Assembly: GCA_035720425.1 (NCBI GenBank)
Contig: DASTOB010000182.1
Location: 1-6,988 of the forward strand
Direction: 5' to 3'
DNA from: DASTOB01 sp035720425
GTDB lineage: Bacteria > Chloroflexota > Limnocylindria > Limnocylindrales > CSP1-4
Length of the DNA: 6,988 nt
Under the pieces are notes generated by a model. That model made no database searches and had not been told where the DNA came from. It saw nothing but the letters and a program-made list of their open reading frames with translations. How positions within the stretch are numbered: the stretch's first letter is position 1; the number at the start of each line of letters is the position of its first letter. A program made the translations under genes and the position numbers. Shown in pieces: positions 1 through 6,988 of this stretch.

Positions 1-2109
1 GAAGAGCGGACGACCGGCGATGTAGCGCGCCTCCGGCGTGCTCTCGTCCTCGATGGGAGAGAAACCCAGGTTGTAGAGGGCTTCCGCGATGAGTGCCGGT
101 CGGCCGGATCGGCGGGCCGCGTCGAGCGCCCGCGTGTACGATCGGTTCGTCACCACGTGATCGGCTCGCCAGTAGGCGATGCTCCCTGCGGCACCGAATC
201 CGGCGGCGACCAGATCCGGCGGCAGGTCCGCGACGCCGGACAGGGCGAGAATTCGGTCGGCACGCATGGCCGCTTCCACGAGGTGGCCGCGGAACTGCCA
301 AAACCGCCACAGGGCGTCGAGCAGGCGGACGGCGAGCGCCGCATCGCCGATCTCAACGGCCCAATCGACGGCGGCCCGGAAGTTGTCGTGGTCGGCCTCG
401 AGGCGATCGAGCCAGCGACGGCCTTCGCGACCGGTCAGGCGGGATCGGCAACCGTCGGCAACGGCGAGGTAGGTCTCGGCGTGACGTCGGCGAACGAGCT
501 CGTGCTCGGCCTCGCCGCGCTCCGCGAGGCGCTCGGACGCGTACTCACGAATCGTGACGAGCATGCCGAAGCGTGGCTCCTCGTCGACCGCGAGTTCGGC
601 CCGCAGGAGGCTGCCGTCGGCCAGGCTCGTGAGCCCGTCGAGCACGTCGCGGCCGAGCTCCTGCGCCGGGCCGCAGATGGCATCGATCTCGCTCAGGCGC
701 GCGGCGCCGGCGACCACCGCGAAGCGGGCGAAGAGGCGCCGGTCCGGCTCATCGAGCAGGTCGTAGCTCCAGTCGATCGCACCGCGCAGGGTCTGCTGTC
801 GGGCCGGCAGGTCGCGAGCGCCGCCGACGAGGATGCCGAGCGCGCGATCGAGGCGGGCGTGCAACGCGTCGATCGGGAGCACGCGGACCCGCGCCGCAGC
901 GAGCTCGATGGCGAGCGGCAGGCCGTCGAGTCGACGGACGATGTCGACGACCGTGGCGGCGTTCGCGTCGTCAATGGCGAAGGCGGGCGCGACCGCCGTG
1001 GCGCGCTCGACGAACAACCTGACCGCCTCGAACCGGAGGGCGGCGCCGGCATCGTTGACGGCGGCGCCGGCGGGCGGCACCCCGAGCGGCGGAACGGCGA
1101 ACTCCTGCTCCCCGGAGATGCGGAGCGGGATCCTGCTCGTCGCGACGATCCGCAGGCCCGGCGCGTCGCGGAGCAGCCGGGCGATCGCTGGACCGGCCGC
1201 CACGACCTGCTCGAGGTTGTCGAGCACGAGCAGCAGGCGCCGGTCGCGGAGGTGGTCGGCGAGTCGGTCGAGGGCCGAGCCGGCGCCGTCGGGGACGTCG
1301 AGCGCCGCGAGGATCTCGGGTGGGACGAGCTCCGGGTCGACGACGGCGTCGAGGCCGACGAAGTACGTGCCGTCCGGATACGCCGAACCAGCCTCCGTGG
1401 CGAGCTGGAGGGCGAGCCGCGTCTTGCCCGTTCCCCCGGGTCCGACGAGGGTCAGCAGCCGGGTCGTCGCGAGGAGCGCCGCGGCCGCCGCGATCTCCGC
1501 CCGGCCGACGAACGACGTCAGCTGGACGGGCAGATTGCCCGGCCGGGACTCGACGGCCCGGAGCGCGGGAAAGGCGCCCTCGAGCCCGTCGCCTTCGAGC
1601 TGGGCGAGCGGTTCCGGGCGCGGCAGGTCCTTGAGCCGATGCTGGCCGAGATCTCGTAGGCGGAGGCGGAGGTCCGCCAGCTGGTCCCGAACGAGCACCG
1701 CCGTGGCCGCGGACACGAGCACCTGGCCGCCGTGGCCGGCGGCGGTGATGCGCGCCGCCTGGTGAAGCGGCAGCCCGACGTAGTCGTCCCGCAGGCGGCT
1801 CACGACGCCGGTATGGATCCCCATCCGCACCCGCAGGCGGCGCCCGTCCGGCCACGGCTCGTTCGCCAGGGCTCGCTGCGCATCGGCGGCCGCCGCGAGT
1901 GCGCCCGACGCACGTTCGAACGTCGCGAACAGGGCGTCGCCCTCCGACCCGAAGACGTTCCCGCCGTGCCGGCGGACCGCCTCGTCGAGCAGTCGGCGCT
2001 GCCGGTCGAGCACGGCTCCGTACCCGTCTCCGAGCTCCTGGAGGAGGCGCGTCGATCCCTCGATGTCGGTGAACAGGAGGGTCAGGGTCGCGGTCGCCAC
2101 GTCAGCCAT
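1..2109 (-). CDS. Cyclase-like domain / STAND-type ATPase / helical-repeat regulator, C-terminus cut by window edge
   Basis: The first 703 residues are visible and the frame stays open to the left edge. Residues 9-135 form a class III nucleotidyl cyclase homology domain: FTDIEGSTR at 13-21 (metal Asp15), SEGDALF at 55-61 (metal Asp58), GIHTG at 97-101, and HQAAR at 116-120. The usual substrate lysine position holds Gly54 and the transition-state asparagine position holds His116, while Arg120 is kept, so cyclase activity is doubtful. An NB-ARC/STAND-like ATPase follows: Walker A GPGGTGKT at 223-230, Walker B LLLVLDN at 292-298, TSR at 324-326, GLPLAIELAAAR at 396-407. RQQTLRGAIDWSYDLL at 437-452 and WLDRLEADHDNFRAAVDW at 566-583 are typical of the linker and TPR-like region of these regulators. 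Full-length relatives are often near 900-1100 residues. The ATG at 2109 fits because the domain begins at once, though the ribosome binding site is weak. The gene lies 104 bases after the kinase on the same strand. It is probably a cytoplasmic regulator; its target is unknown. Confidence 0.93.
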   Translation of the reverse strand, partial: MADVATATLTLLFTDIEGSTRLLQELGDGYGAVLDRQRRLLDEAVRRHGGNVFGSEGDALFATFERASGALAAAADAQRALANEPWPDGRRLRVRMGIHTGVVSRLRDDYVGLPLHQAARITAAGHGGQVLVSAATAVLVRDQLADLRLRLRDLGQHRLKDLPRPEPLAQLEGDGLEGAFPALRAVESRPGNLPVQLTSFVGRAEIAAAAALLATTRLLTLVGPGGTGKTRLALQLATEAGSAYPDGTYFVGLDAVVDPELVPPEILAALDVPDGAGSALDRLADHLRDRRLLLVLDNLEQVVAAGPAIARLLRDAPGLRIVATSRIPLRISGEQEFAVPPLGVPPAGAAVNDAGAALRFEAVRLFVERATAVAPAFAIDDANAATVVDIVRRLDGLPLAIELAAARVRVLPIDALHARLDRALGILVGGARDLPARQQTLRGAIDWSYDLLDEPDRRLFARFAVVAGAARLSEIDAICGPAQELGRDVLDGLTSLADGSLLRAELAVDEEPRFGMLVTIREYASERLAERGEAEHELVRRRHAETYLAVADGCRSRLTGREGRRWLDRLEADHDNFRAAVDWAVEIGDAALAVRLLDALWRFWQFRGHLVEAAMRADRILALSGVADLPPDLVAAGFGAAGSIAYWRADHVVTNRSYTRALDAARRSGRPALIAEALYNLGFSPIEDESTPEARYIAGRPLF

Positions 2110-2171
2110 CTGTACCCGCGACGGTGGGACCGATGCGGCGCCCCCGTCAAGTAGACGCGCTCTTGCACGTG

Positions 2172-2200
2172 GATCGCCGCGATCGGGCGTCCGAAGCCCG
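2172..2200. other. Adjacent inverted repeats between kinase stop and regulator start
   Basis: The 104-base gap (2110-2213) holds two small dyads. One is the perfect 13-base inverted repeat GATCGC-C-GCGATC at 2172-2184. It abuts a 5-bp stem CGGGC/GCCCG with a 7-base loop at 2184-2200. No T-run follows on the minus strand, so this is not a convincing intrinsic terminator. It could be an operator, a weak attenuator between the two genes, or chance in GC-rich DNA. A TTGACG element on the minus strand (2150-2145) resembles a -35 box, but no good -10 box sits at the right distance. Confidence 0.25.
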
Positions 2201-2213
2201 GGCGACGACCCGC

Positions 2214-3578
<1,365 letters not shown>

Positions 3579-3584
3579 CGAGGG

Positions 3585-3592
3585 TCCCTTCC
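3585..3592 (-). promoter_or_regulatory. Ribosome binding site that fixes the kinase start
   Basis: On the minus strand GGAAGGGA lies six bases before the ATG at 3578. It is the strongest Shine-Dalgarno match in the window. It argues against the upstream in-frame ATG at 3722, whose extra 48 residues show no domain or signal peptide. Confidence 0.75.
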
Positions 3593-3638
3593 GCGCCGGA
3601 CGATGGTCGAGCGTCGCCGGCACCGCCCAGTGCCGTTG

Positions 3639-3651
3639 GTCACATCGTGAC
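3639..3651. promoter_or_regulatory. GTCAC-ATC-GTGAC inverted repeat, candidate operator for the kinase gene
   Basis: This is a perfect 5-bp inverted repeat with a 3-base centre, lying 61-73 bases upstream of the kinase start codon, where a promoter or operator would be expected. The half-site GTCAC recurs as direct repeats farther upstream, which makes a protein-binding role more plausible than chance. No regulator is identified, and this is inference from position and symmetry. Confidence 0.35.
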
Positions 3652-3664
3652 GGAAGGGAGGCGG

Positions 3665-3926
3665 GCTCGTCACAGGTCTGCGCTTGCTCGTCGGCGCCGC
3701 GCGAGTCACAGGATGCCTTCAACGAACGCCCGGGACGCGGTGCGCCGGCACGGTGCCGGTCCGCGCTCGCCTACCGGCGGCGTGGCGAGTCACAGGAGGC
3801 TTGATATCCAGCCCGAAGCGATGCGCGGACGGGCTCGAGCCGTGTTCGAGTCACCGGGGGCATCAAACGGCGCCCGGGAGCGTGCTCCGGCGCGGAATTC
3901 GGCACCATCCGCGGTCGAGTCGCAGC
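3665..3926. repeat. Five irregularly spaced GTCAC-type direct repeats
   Basis: GTCACAGG occurs exactly at 3669-3676, 3705-3712 and 3789-3796. A one-base variant, GTCACCGG, is at 3850-3857 and a weaker one, GTCGCAGC, at 3919-3926. Copies two and three share the 13-base core GCGAGTCACAGGA (3701-3713 and 3785-3797). Copies two to five are all preceded by GA. Start-to-start distances are 36, 84, 61 and 69 bases, so this is not a tandem array or CRISPR. They could be regulator sites, remnants of a decayed dispersed repeat, or parts of a structured transcript. Confidence 0.5.
3745..3759. repeat. CCGGCAC-G-GTGCCGG inverted repeat
   Basis: This is a perfect 7-bp inverted repeat around a single base. 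Its left side, with flanking bases (GCGCCGGCACGG, 3742-3753), is shared with both units of the tandem duplication at 3979-4033, so the two elements may be related. The right arm can instead pair with ACCGGC at 3773-3778, giving a competing hairpin. No T-run follows on either strand, so it is not called a terminator. Confidence 0.4.
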
Positions 3927-3978
3927 CTGGTGCAATTGCTAATCCTTCTCTGCATCGAATGGAGGGTCGCCCCGACGC

Positions 3979-4033
3979 AGCGCGCCGGCACGGAACCGCC
4001 CGGCGGAGCGCGCCGGCACGGAACCGCCCGGCG
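3979..4033. repeat. Exact 27-base tandem duplication, period 28
   Basis: Two copies of the same 27 bases (3979-4005 and 4007-4033) are separated by one base and show no mismatch. Each begins AGCGCGCCGGCACGG and ends CCGCCCGGCG. The pair lies 33 bases beyond the stop codon of the small minus-strand gene, so it would sit in its 3' untranslated transcript. Perfect identity suggests a recent slippage duplication. Unit number may vary between strains. Confidence 0.9.
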
Positions 4034-4065
4034 CCGCGGTCCGGGCCGCGTGTCGCGGCAGGGCG

Positions 4066-4320
4066 TCAGGACGTGATTCGGCCGCGCTCGACGAGGATCC
4101 TGAGGAACACGACGCGCTCGATCTCGCGGACGGTCCACGGCGCACCGGCGACGCGCAGGCCGGTCAGGTGCGCCGTGAGGTTACCGGCTTCGTCGGGCGT
4201 AAGCCCGGCGAGCTGCAGCCGGCGGAAGGTCGGCCTGACCGACGGAGCGCGCCCACCGGTCGCACGCTCGCGCAGTTCGATCCCGGCGCTATCGGTCCCC
4301 CGAGGGGCGTGCGTGGCCAT
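4066..4320 (-). CDS. Small conserved-looking protein of unknown function, 84 residues
   Basis: I do not recognise a named family. The N-terminal 30 residues are polar and probably disordered. The rest is compact: FRRLQLAGLTPDEAGNLTA (32-50) and WTVREIERVVFLRILVERG (62-80) look like two amphipathic helices around a short turn, with conserved-looking Trp62, Leu, Phe72 and Arg positions. There is no signal peptide, membrane segment or cysteine. Such a pattern would fit a small cytoplasmic helical or protein-binding module, but no function can be assigned. The ATG at 4320 is preferred over the upstream in-frame ATG at 4506 because GGAG lies eight bases before it and the upstream extension has no protein-like character. 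It is divergent from the GGDEF-like gene and upstream of the kinase on the same strand, with a 487-base gap that makes co-transcription uncertain. Confidence 0.68.
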   Translation of the reverse strand: MATHAPRGTDSAGIELRERATGGRAPSVRPTFRRLQLAGLTPDEAGNLTAHLTGLRVAGAPWTVREIERVVFLRILVERGRITS

Positions 4321-4568
4321 GTCCGGATCTCCGTTCGTCGGTCGTTGAGGACCGTGTTCGGTCAGCGTAGACACCGGAACGCAACGGTCGAGCCCGTACG
4401 AGGCCCGATCCAGTTGCAGTCCGGTTGCGGACGACCGAATCGGGCGCTTCGGACGCAACGCCGACGGCGGCGGCGCGAGGGATGCCGTACGCTTGTGCCC
4501 CGCCACCCTCGCCGCTCGGGCGCGCCTGCGCGCGCCTGTCGGCGACCGACCAGAGAGACCGTGATTCC
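4321..4568. promoter_or_regulatory. Divergent intergenic region, 248 bases, probable promoters for both flanking genes
   Basis: The two genes start outward from here, so a promoter for each is expected. On the minus strand TACGCT (4369-4364) is a TANNNT-type -10 candidate, 43 bases before the small gene's ATG, with only a poor -35 (CTCGAC, 17 bases away). On the plus strand another TACGCT at 4488-4493 could serve the GGDEF-like gene, giving a leader of about 70 bases. That the same hexamer appears on each strand is suggestive but weak. No coding signal is seen in this stretch. Confidence 0.35.
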
Positions 4569-5660
4569 GTGACCTTCGACGTCCTTGTCATCGCGCTCGC
4601 GGCACTCGTCGCGTCCAACGTCGTGCTCCTCGTCGCCGCGACGCGGTCGGGTTCGGCGGGGCGCCAGGGCGCGGCGGGGCACGCCTCTCACGAGAGTCGT
4701 CACCTGGACGGCCCACCGGTCTCGCGCGATCGGATCGAGTGGGCCGAACTCCCGGTCGGTCGACCCGACGTGGGCGCGTCCCGGGCGTGGCATCCGACGC
4801 CGCGGAGCGTCGCACCGGCGGCGGTGTCAACCGAAACGGAGCCCCCGAGCGTGGCCGCCGCGAACGGCAGGCCAGACCCGGCCGATGTCGCCTCGGCCAG
4901 GATGTCGGCGACCGCCGCGCTCGAGCCCGCGACCGAGGCGCCGGCCGAAGCCCCGCCCGATGCTCCGGTCGGGCCCCCACTCGTAGGCCGCCCAGAACCT
5001 GCGCCGGAGACTCCCCCGGCCCGCCGATCCCCGGCTCGCTCCGACGCGCGCCGAAGCGGCGCCGGCAAGCGTGGCCGGCGGTTCACCCTGCCGTCGATCG
5101 AGGTCGACCACGAACGTACCGAACGGGTCGTGCTCAGCCTGCTGACCGGCGATGACGAGATCGCGCTCGCCGCGGATGCCGCCGAGGACGTGGACGCCGC
5201 CGGCGGGCACATGGTCGACGCGTGGGAGCGCCTCGTCGGTTCGGACGCCGCGGGCGAGCCGGCACGCGCCGCCGTCGTCGTCGCCCTCACCCTCGACGGA
5301 CTCGACCGATTGACCGAGGTCGCCGGTCGCGACGGGGCCGACCGCGCGATCGGCGGCGCGCTCGACGCGATCCGACGCTCGGCACGTGGATCGGACCGGG
5401 TTGCGTCCGTCGGCCGTGGCCATTTCCGGGTGCTGCTCGTCGATGCCGACGCGGTGGTCGCGGCGCGATTCGTCGCCCGTGTCCGCGAGACCCTCGAACG
5501 CCGTCCCGCGCTCGCCTCGACGAGCGTGGCGCTCGCCGCAGGCTGGGCGGAGGCCCACACGGCCGGCCACCTCGAGGGCGCGGTGCACGCGGCCGAGGAG
5601 CGTCGTCGCAGCGACGCCGATCCGCGCGCCCGCCGTTCCGGCGACGGCAGCCCAGCCTGA
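4569..5660 (+). CDS. Membrane-anchored protein with degenerate GGDEF-like domain
   Basis: This 363-residue protein starts with a membrane segment at about 5-24 (VLVIALAALVASNVVLLVAA), followed by a long low-complexity Pro/Ala/Arg linker (about 25-170) ending in a basic patch around 151-172. The C-terminal domain (about 234-350) has the order of a GGDEF fold: AAVVVALTLDGLDRL (234-248) for the first strand and helix, GADRAIGGALDAIRR (256-270), RGSDRVASVGRGHFRVLLVD (273-292), and a final ALAAGWAEA (321-329) with a following helix. The signature is GRGHF (282-286) rather than GG[DE]EF, and the usual Asp/Lys/Asn residues of the substrate pocket are not evident, so diguanylate cyclase activity is unlikely. 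It may bind a nucleotide or act as a scaffold at the inner face of the membrane. The GTG at 4569 is chosen because it sits directly before the membrane helix; the frame extends to an ATG at 4425 with implausible sequence. The family call is by pattern only. Confidence 0.75.
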   Translation: MTFDVLVIALAALVASNVVLLVAATRSGSAGRQGAAGHASHESRHLDGPPVSRDRIEWAELPVGRPDVGASRAWHPTPRSVAPAAVSTETEPPSVAAANGRPDPADVASARMSATAALEPATEAPAEAPPDAPVGPPLVGRPEPAPETPPARRSPARSDARRSGAGKRGRRFTLPSIEVDHERTERVVLSLLTGDDEIALAADAAEDVDAAGGHMVDAWERLVGSDAAGEPARAAVVVALTLDGLDRLTEVAGRDGADRAIGGALDAIRRSARGSDRVASVGRGHFRVLLVDADAVVAARFVARVRETLERRPALASTSVALAAGWAEAHTAGHLEGAVHAAEERRRSDADPRARRSGDGSPA

Positions 5661-5708
5661 CGGCCCGACCAGCCCGGATGCGAGCGCGGCGCGTCAGCCC
5701 GCGCGACG

Positions 5709-5714
5709 TAGGAT
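5709..5714 (+). promoter_or_regulatory. TAGGAT -10-like element before the alcohol dehydrogenase
   Basis: TAGGAT fits the TANNNT pattern and ends ten bases before the ATG at 5725, so a transcript from it would have almost no leader. Leaderless transcripts are common in high-GC actinobacteria and relatives. The overlapping AGGA (5710-5713) could instead be a ribosome binding site with long spacing. Either reading supports the start at 5725 over the in-frame ATG at 5713, which overlaps the element. Confidence 0.35.
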
Positions 5715-5724
5715 GCGGTCCGAC

Positions 5725-6837
5725 ATGACCGAGCCGATCGCGATCCGAGCCGCCGTGCTCGACCGTCCCGGTGTCGCGACCCGGTCGGAGACACTGGCCC
5801 TCGACGCGCCAGGGCCCGGCGAGGTCCGCGTGCGCATGCTCGCGTCCGGCGTGTGCCACTCCGACCTCCACGTGCGCGACGGCGAGTGGGAGCGACCCGG
5901 CCCGCTCGTTCTCGGCCACGAGGGCGCCGCGGTCGTCGACGTCGCCGGTCCCGGCGTCACGACGCTTCGCGCGGGCCAGCTCGTCGCCCTGACCTGGTAT
6001 GCGCCGTGCCGTCGCTGCGCGGCATGCCTCGCCGGCCGGGAGTGGCTGTGCACGGGCTCCAGCTCCGTGCGTCACCGGCTCCCCGACGGCCGAACCCCGC
6101 TGCGGCGCGCCGACGGGTCGGAGGTCCTCCCCTACCTCGGGATCGGCACGTTCGCGGAGGCGGCCACGGTCCCGGTCGAGGCGGCCATCCCGTTGCCGGA
6201 CGGGATCGCCCCGGACGCGGCGGCGCTCATCGGCTGCTGCGTCGCGACGGGCGTCGGCGCGGTCGTGAAGACGGCGCAGGTCGAGGCCGGCGCGAGCGTC
6301 GTCGTCATCGGTCTCGGCGGCGTCGGCCTATCGTGCGTCATGGGCGCCGTGCTCGCCGGTGCCGGCCGGATCGTCGCCGTCGACCGGGTCGCGGCCAAGC
6401 TCGATCGGGCCCGCGACCTCGGCGCGACGCACGCGGTCCTCGCCGCTGACCGCGCGTCGACGGACGCGGCCGTCCGGGCGGCGACGGGCGGCGGCCCGGA
6501 TTACGCCTTCGAGGCGATCGGACGGCCGGAGACGATCGAGCAGGCGATCGACCTGCTGCCGCCGGACGGGACGGCCGTGCTCGTCGGACTCACGCCGTTC
6601 GGCGCCCGCGCATCGTTCGAGGTCTTCCCGTTCGTCGACGGCAGTCGCCGGATCCTCGGCTCGAACTACGGCTTCGCCGTGGCTTCGGTCGACTTCCCGC
6701 GCTACGCGGCCCTGCACCTCGAGGGTCGACTGCCGATCGATCGGCTGGTCGATCGGAGGATCGGGCTCGACGAACTCGAGGACGCCTTCGCCGCGATGCG
6801 CCGCGGCGAGCACGTCCGCCAGGTGATCGTCTTCTAG
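5725..6837 (+). CDS. Zinc-dependent alcohol dehydrogenase, NAD-type (MDR superfamily)
   Basis: This 370-residue enzyme would oxidise an alcohol to an aldehyde or ketone with NAD in the cytoplasm. Its length is typical of the class III-like (AdhC-type) medium-chain dehydrogenases. Catalytic zinc ligands are Cys44 in GVCHSD, His65 in GHE, and Cys171 in GCCVATG. The structural zinc lobe has Cys95, Cys98, Cys101 and Cys109. The nucleotide fold has GLGGVG at 196-201 and Asp220 in VAVD, which favours NAD over NADP. The C-terminal GSNYG (312-316) and ending VRQVIVF are usual for the family. Every key residue is present. The exact substrate cannot be read from the sequence: formaldehyde-glutathione, aryl and general alcohol types remain possible. 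The gene begins 64 bases after the GGDEF-like gene on the same strand, and a possible own promoter lies between. Confidence 0.95.
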   Translation: MTEPIAIRAAVLDRPGVATRSETLALDAPGPGEVRVRMLASGVCHSDLHVRDGEWERPGPLVLGHEGAAVVDVAGPGVTTLRAGQLVALTWYAPCRRCAACLAGREWLCTGSSSVRHRLPDGRTPLRRADGSEVLPYLGIGTFAEAATVPVEAAIPLPDGIAPDAAALIGCCVATGVGAVVKTAQVEAGASVVVIGLGGVGLSCVMGAVLAGAGRIVAVDRVAAKLDRARDLGATHAVLAADRASTDAAVRAATGGGPDYAFEAIGRPETIEQAIDLLPPDGTAVLVGLTPFGARASFEVFPFVDGSRRILGSNYGFAVASVDFPRYAALHLEGRLPIDRLVDRRIGLDELEDAFAAMRRGEHVRQVIVF

Positions 6838-6843
6838 CGACCG

Positions 6844-6988
6844 CTACGCCGGTGGCTCCGGCTCCTCGATCGGCGGCAGGAGCGGCGACCCCGTGATGAG
6901 CCGCGATCCGCGACCGTGGGTGAAGAACGACCATGCCCAGCGGGTGACGACGACGATCCGATTGGCGAAGCCGATCAGGTAGAAGATG
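6844..6988 (-). CDS. Type II NADH dehydrogenase-like protein, C-terminal 47 residues only
   Basis: The window shows only the last 47 residues plus the stop codon; the 5' part lies beyond the right edge. The visible peptide runs IFYLIGFANRIVVVTRW, then AWSFFTHGRGSRLITG, then a Pro/Glu-rich tail. This hydrophobic, Trp-rich C-terminus with an LIGFxNR stretch and RGxRLITG is characteristic of the membrane-binding end of single-subunit NADH:quinone oxidoreductases (FAD-dependent pyridine nucleotide-disulphide family), which move electrons from NADH to quinone without pumping protons. It converges on the alcohol dehydrogenase with only six bases between stop codons and no room for a separate terminator. 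Confidence is limited by the short fragment. Confidence 0.75.
   Translation of the reverse strand, partial: IFYLIGFANRIVVVTRWAWSFFTHGRGSRLITGSPLLPPIEEPEPPA

Larger units (their letters stand above)
3579..4065. other. 487-base non-coding, repeat-rich region upstream of the kinase
   Basis: No open frame here looks like a protein: the long frames on both strands are dominated by Arg, Pro, Ala and Ser, show no domain motif and lack good ribosome binding sites. The region does hold structure. There is a GTCAC/GTGAC palindrome close to the kinase, five GTCAC-like direct repeats, several hairpins (3745-3759; 3755-3778 as an alternative pairing; 3810-3835 with a 6-bp AGCCCG/CGGGCT stem; the perfect palindrome GGCTCGAGCC at 3832-3841), an AT-richer patch with GCAATTGC at 3932-3939, and an exact tandem duplication. 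It must contain the 3' end of the small gene's transcript and probably a kinase promoter, though I cannot place either firmly. It could also hide a structured RNA. Confidence 0.6.

Noticed and set aside
157..1659. 500-codon open frame on the plus strand opposite the cyclase/ATPase gene
   Set aside because: It lies exactly antisense to a gene with clear domain motifs, is rich in Arg, Glu, Asp and Gly with no fold signature, and is a common by-product of very high GC content.
3795..3870. tRNA gene ending at the TTCGAGT sequence
   Set aside because: A T-arm-like loop is present, but no matching acceptor stem, D-arm or anticodon arm can be drawn at the proper distances.
3665..3926. CRISPR array
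   Set aside because: The shared core is only 8-13 bases and the spacing varies from 36 to 84 bases; there are no cas genes.
4700..6075. Long minus-strand frames (4700-5794 and 5287-6075) opposite the GGDEF-like and dehydrogenase genes
   Set aside because: They are antisense to supported genes, are dominated by Ser/Arg/Ala or Arg/Gly, and show no motif.

Overview
The window is uniformly very GC-rich, with strong G/C preference at third codon positions. It carries five recognisable proteins and one small unknown. The organism is most likely a high-GC Chloroflexota (for example a Limnocylindria-like soil or freshwater lineage) or an actinobacterium. The clues are a cyclase-like/NTPase/TPR regulator, hybrid histidine kinase, zinc alcohol dehydrogenase and type II NADH dehydrogenase in one GC-rich block, together with weak ribosome binding sites. 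This placement is inferred from style and not proven.

Left part (1-4320), all minus strand: three genes point leftward. In order of transcription they are a small 84-residue protein of unknown function (4320-4066), a membrane hybrid histidine kinase with a C-terminal receiver domain (3578-2214), and a large regulator that runs off the left edge (2109-1). That regulator joins a class III cyclase-like domain to a STAND/NB-ARC-type ATPase and a helical repeat region. Its cyclase-like domain keeps both metal-binding aspartates, but the substrate lysine and transition-state asparagine positions are changed (Gly54, His116). Between the small gene and the kinase lies a 487-base non-coding region rich in repeats: short GTCAC-type direct repeats, a GTCAC/GTGAC palindrome, several hairpins and an exact 27-base tandem duplication.

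Right part (4569-6988): a 248-base divergent intergenic region separates the small gene from a plus-strand membrane-anchored protein (4569-5660). That protein has a long Pro/Ala-rich linker and a degenerate GGDEF-like domain with GRGHF at the signature. A zinc-dependent, NAD-type alcohol dehydrogenase follows (5725-6837) with all zinc ligands in place. It converges, with a six-base gap, on the C-terminal end of a type II NADH dehydrogenase-like protein (6988-6844, minus strand, cut by the right edge).

Functionally the window is mainly signal transduction, next to two redox enzymes. The alcohol dehydrogenase would produce NADH and a type II dehydrogenase would oxidise it, but convergent orientation does not show co-regulation. 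Two of the three signalling proteins look like catalytically altered nucleotide cyclase relatives. I see no mobile element, CRISPR array, phage gene, rRNA or tRNA, and no convincing new multi-gene system. The best leads are the repeat-rich intergenic region, the two degenerate cyclase-fold proteins and the small unknown protein.
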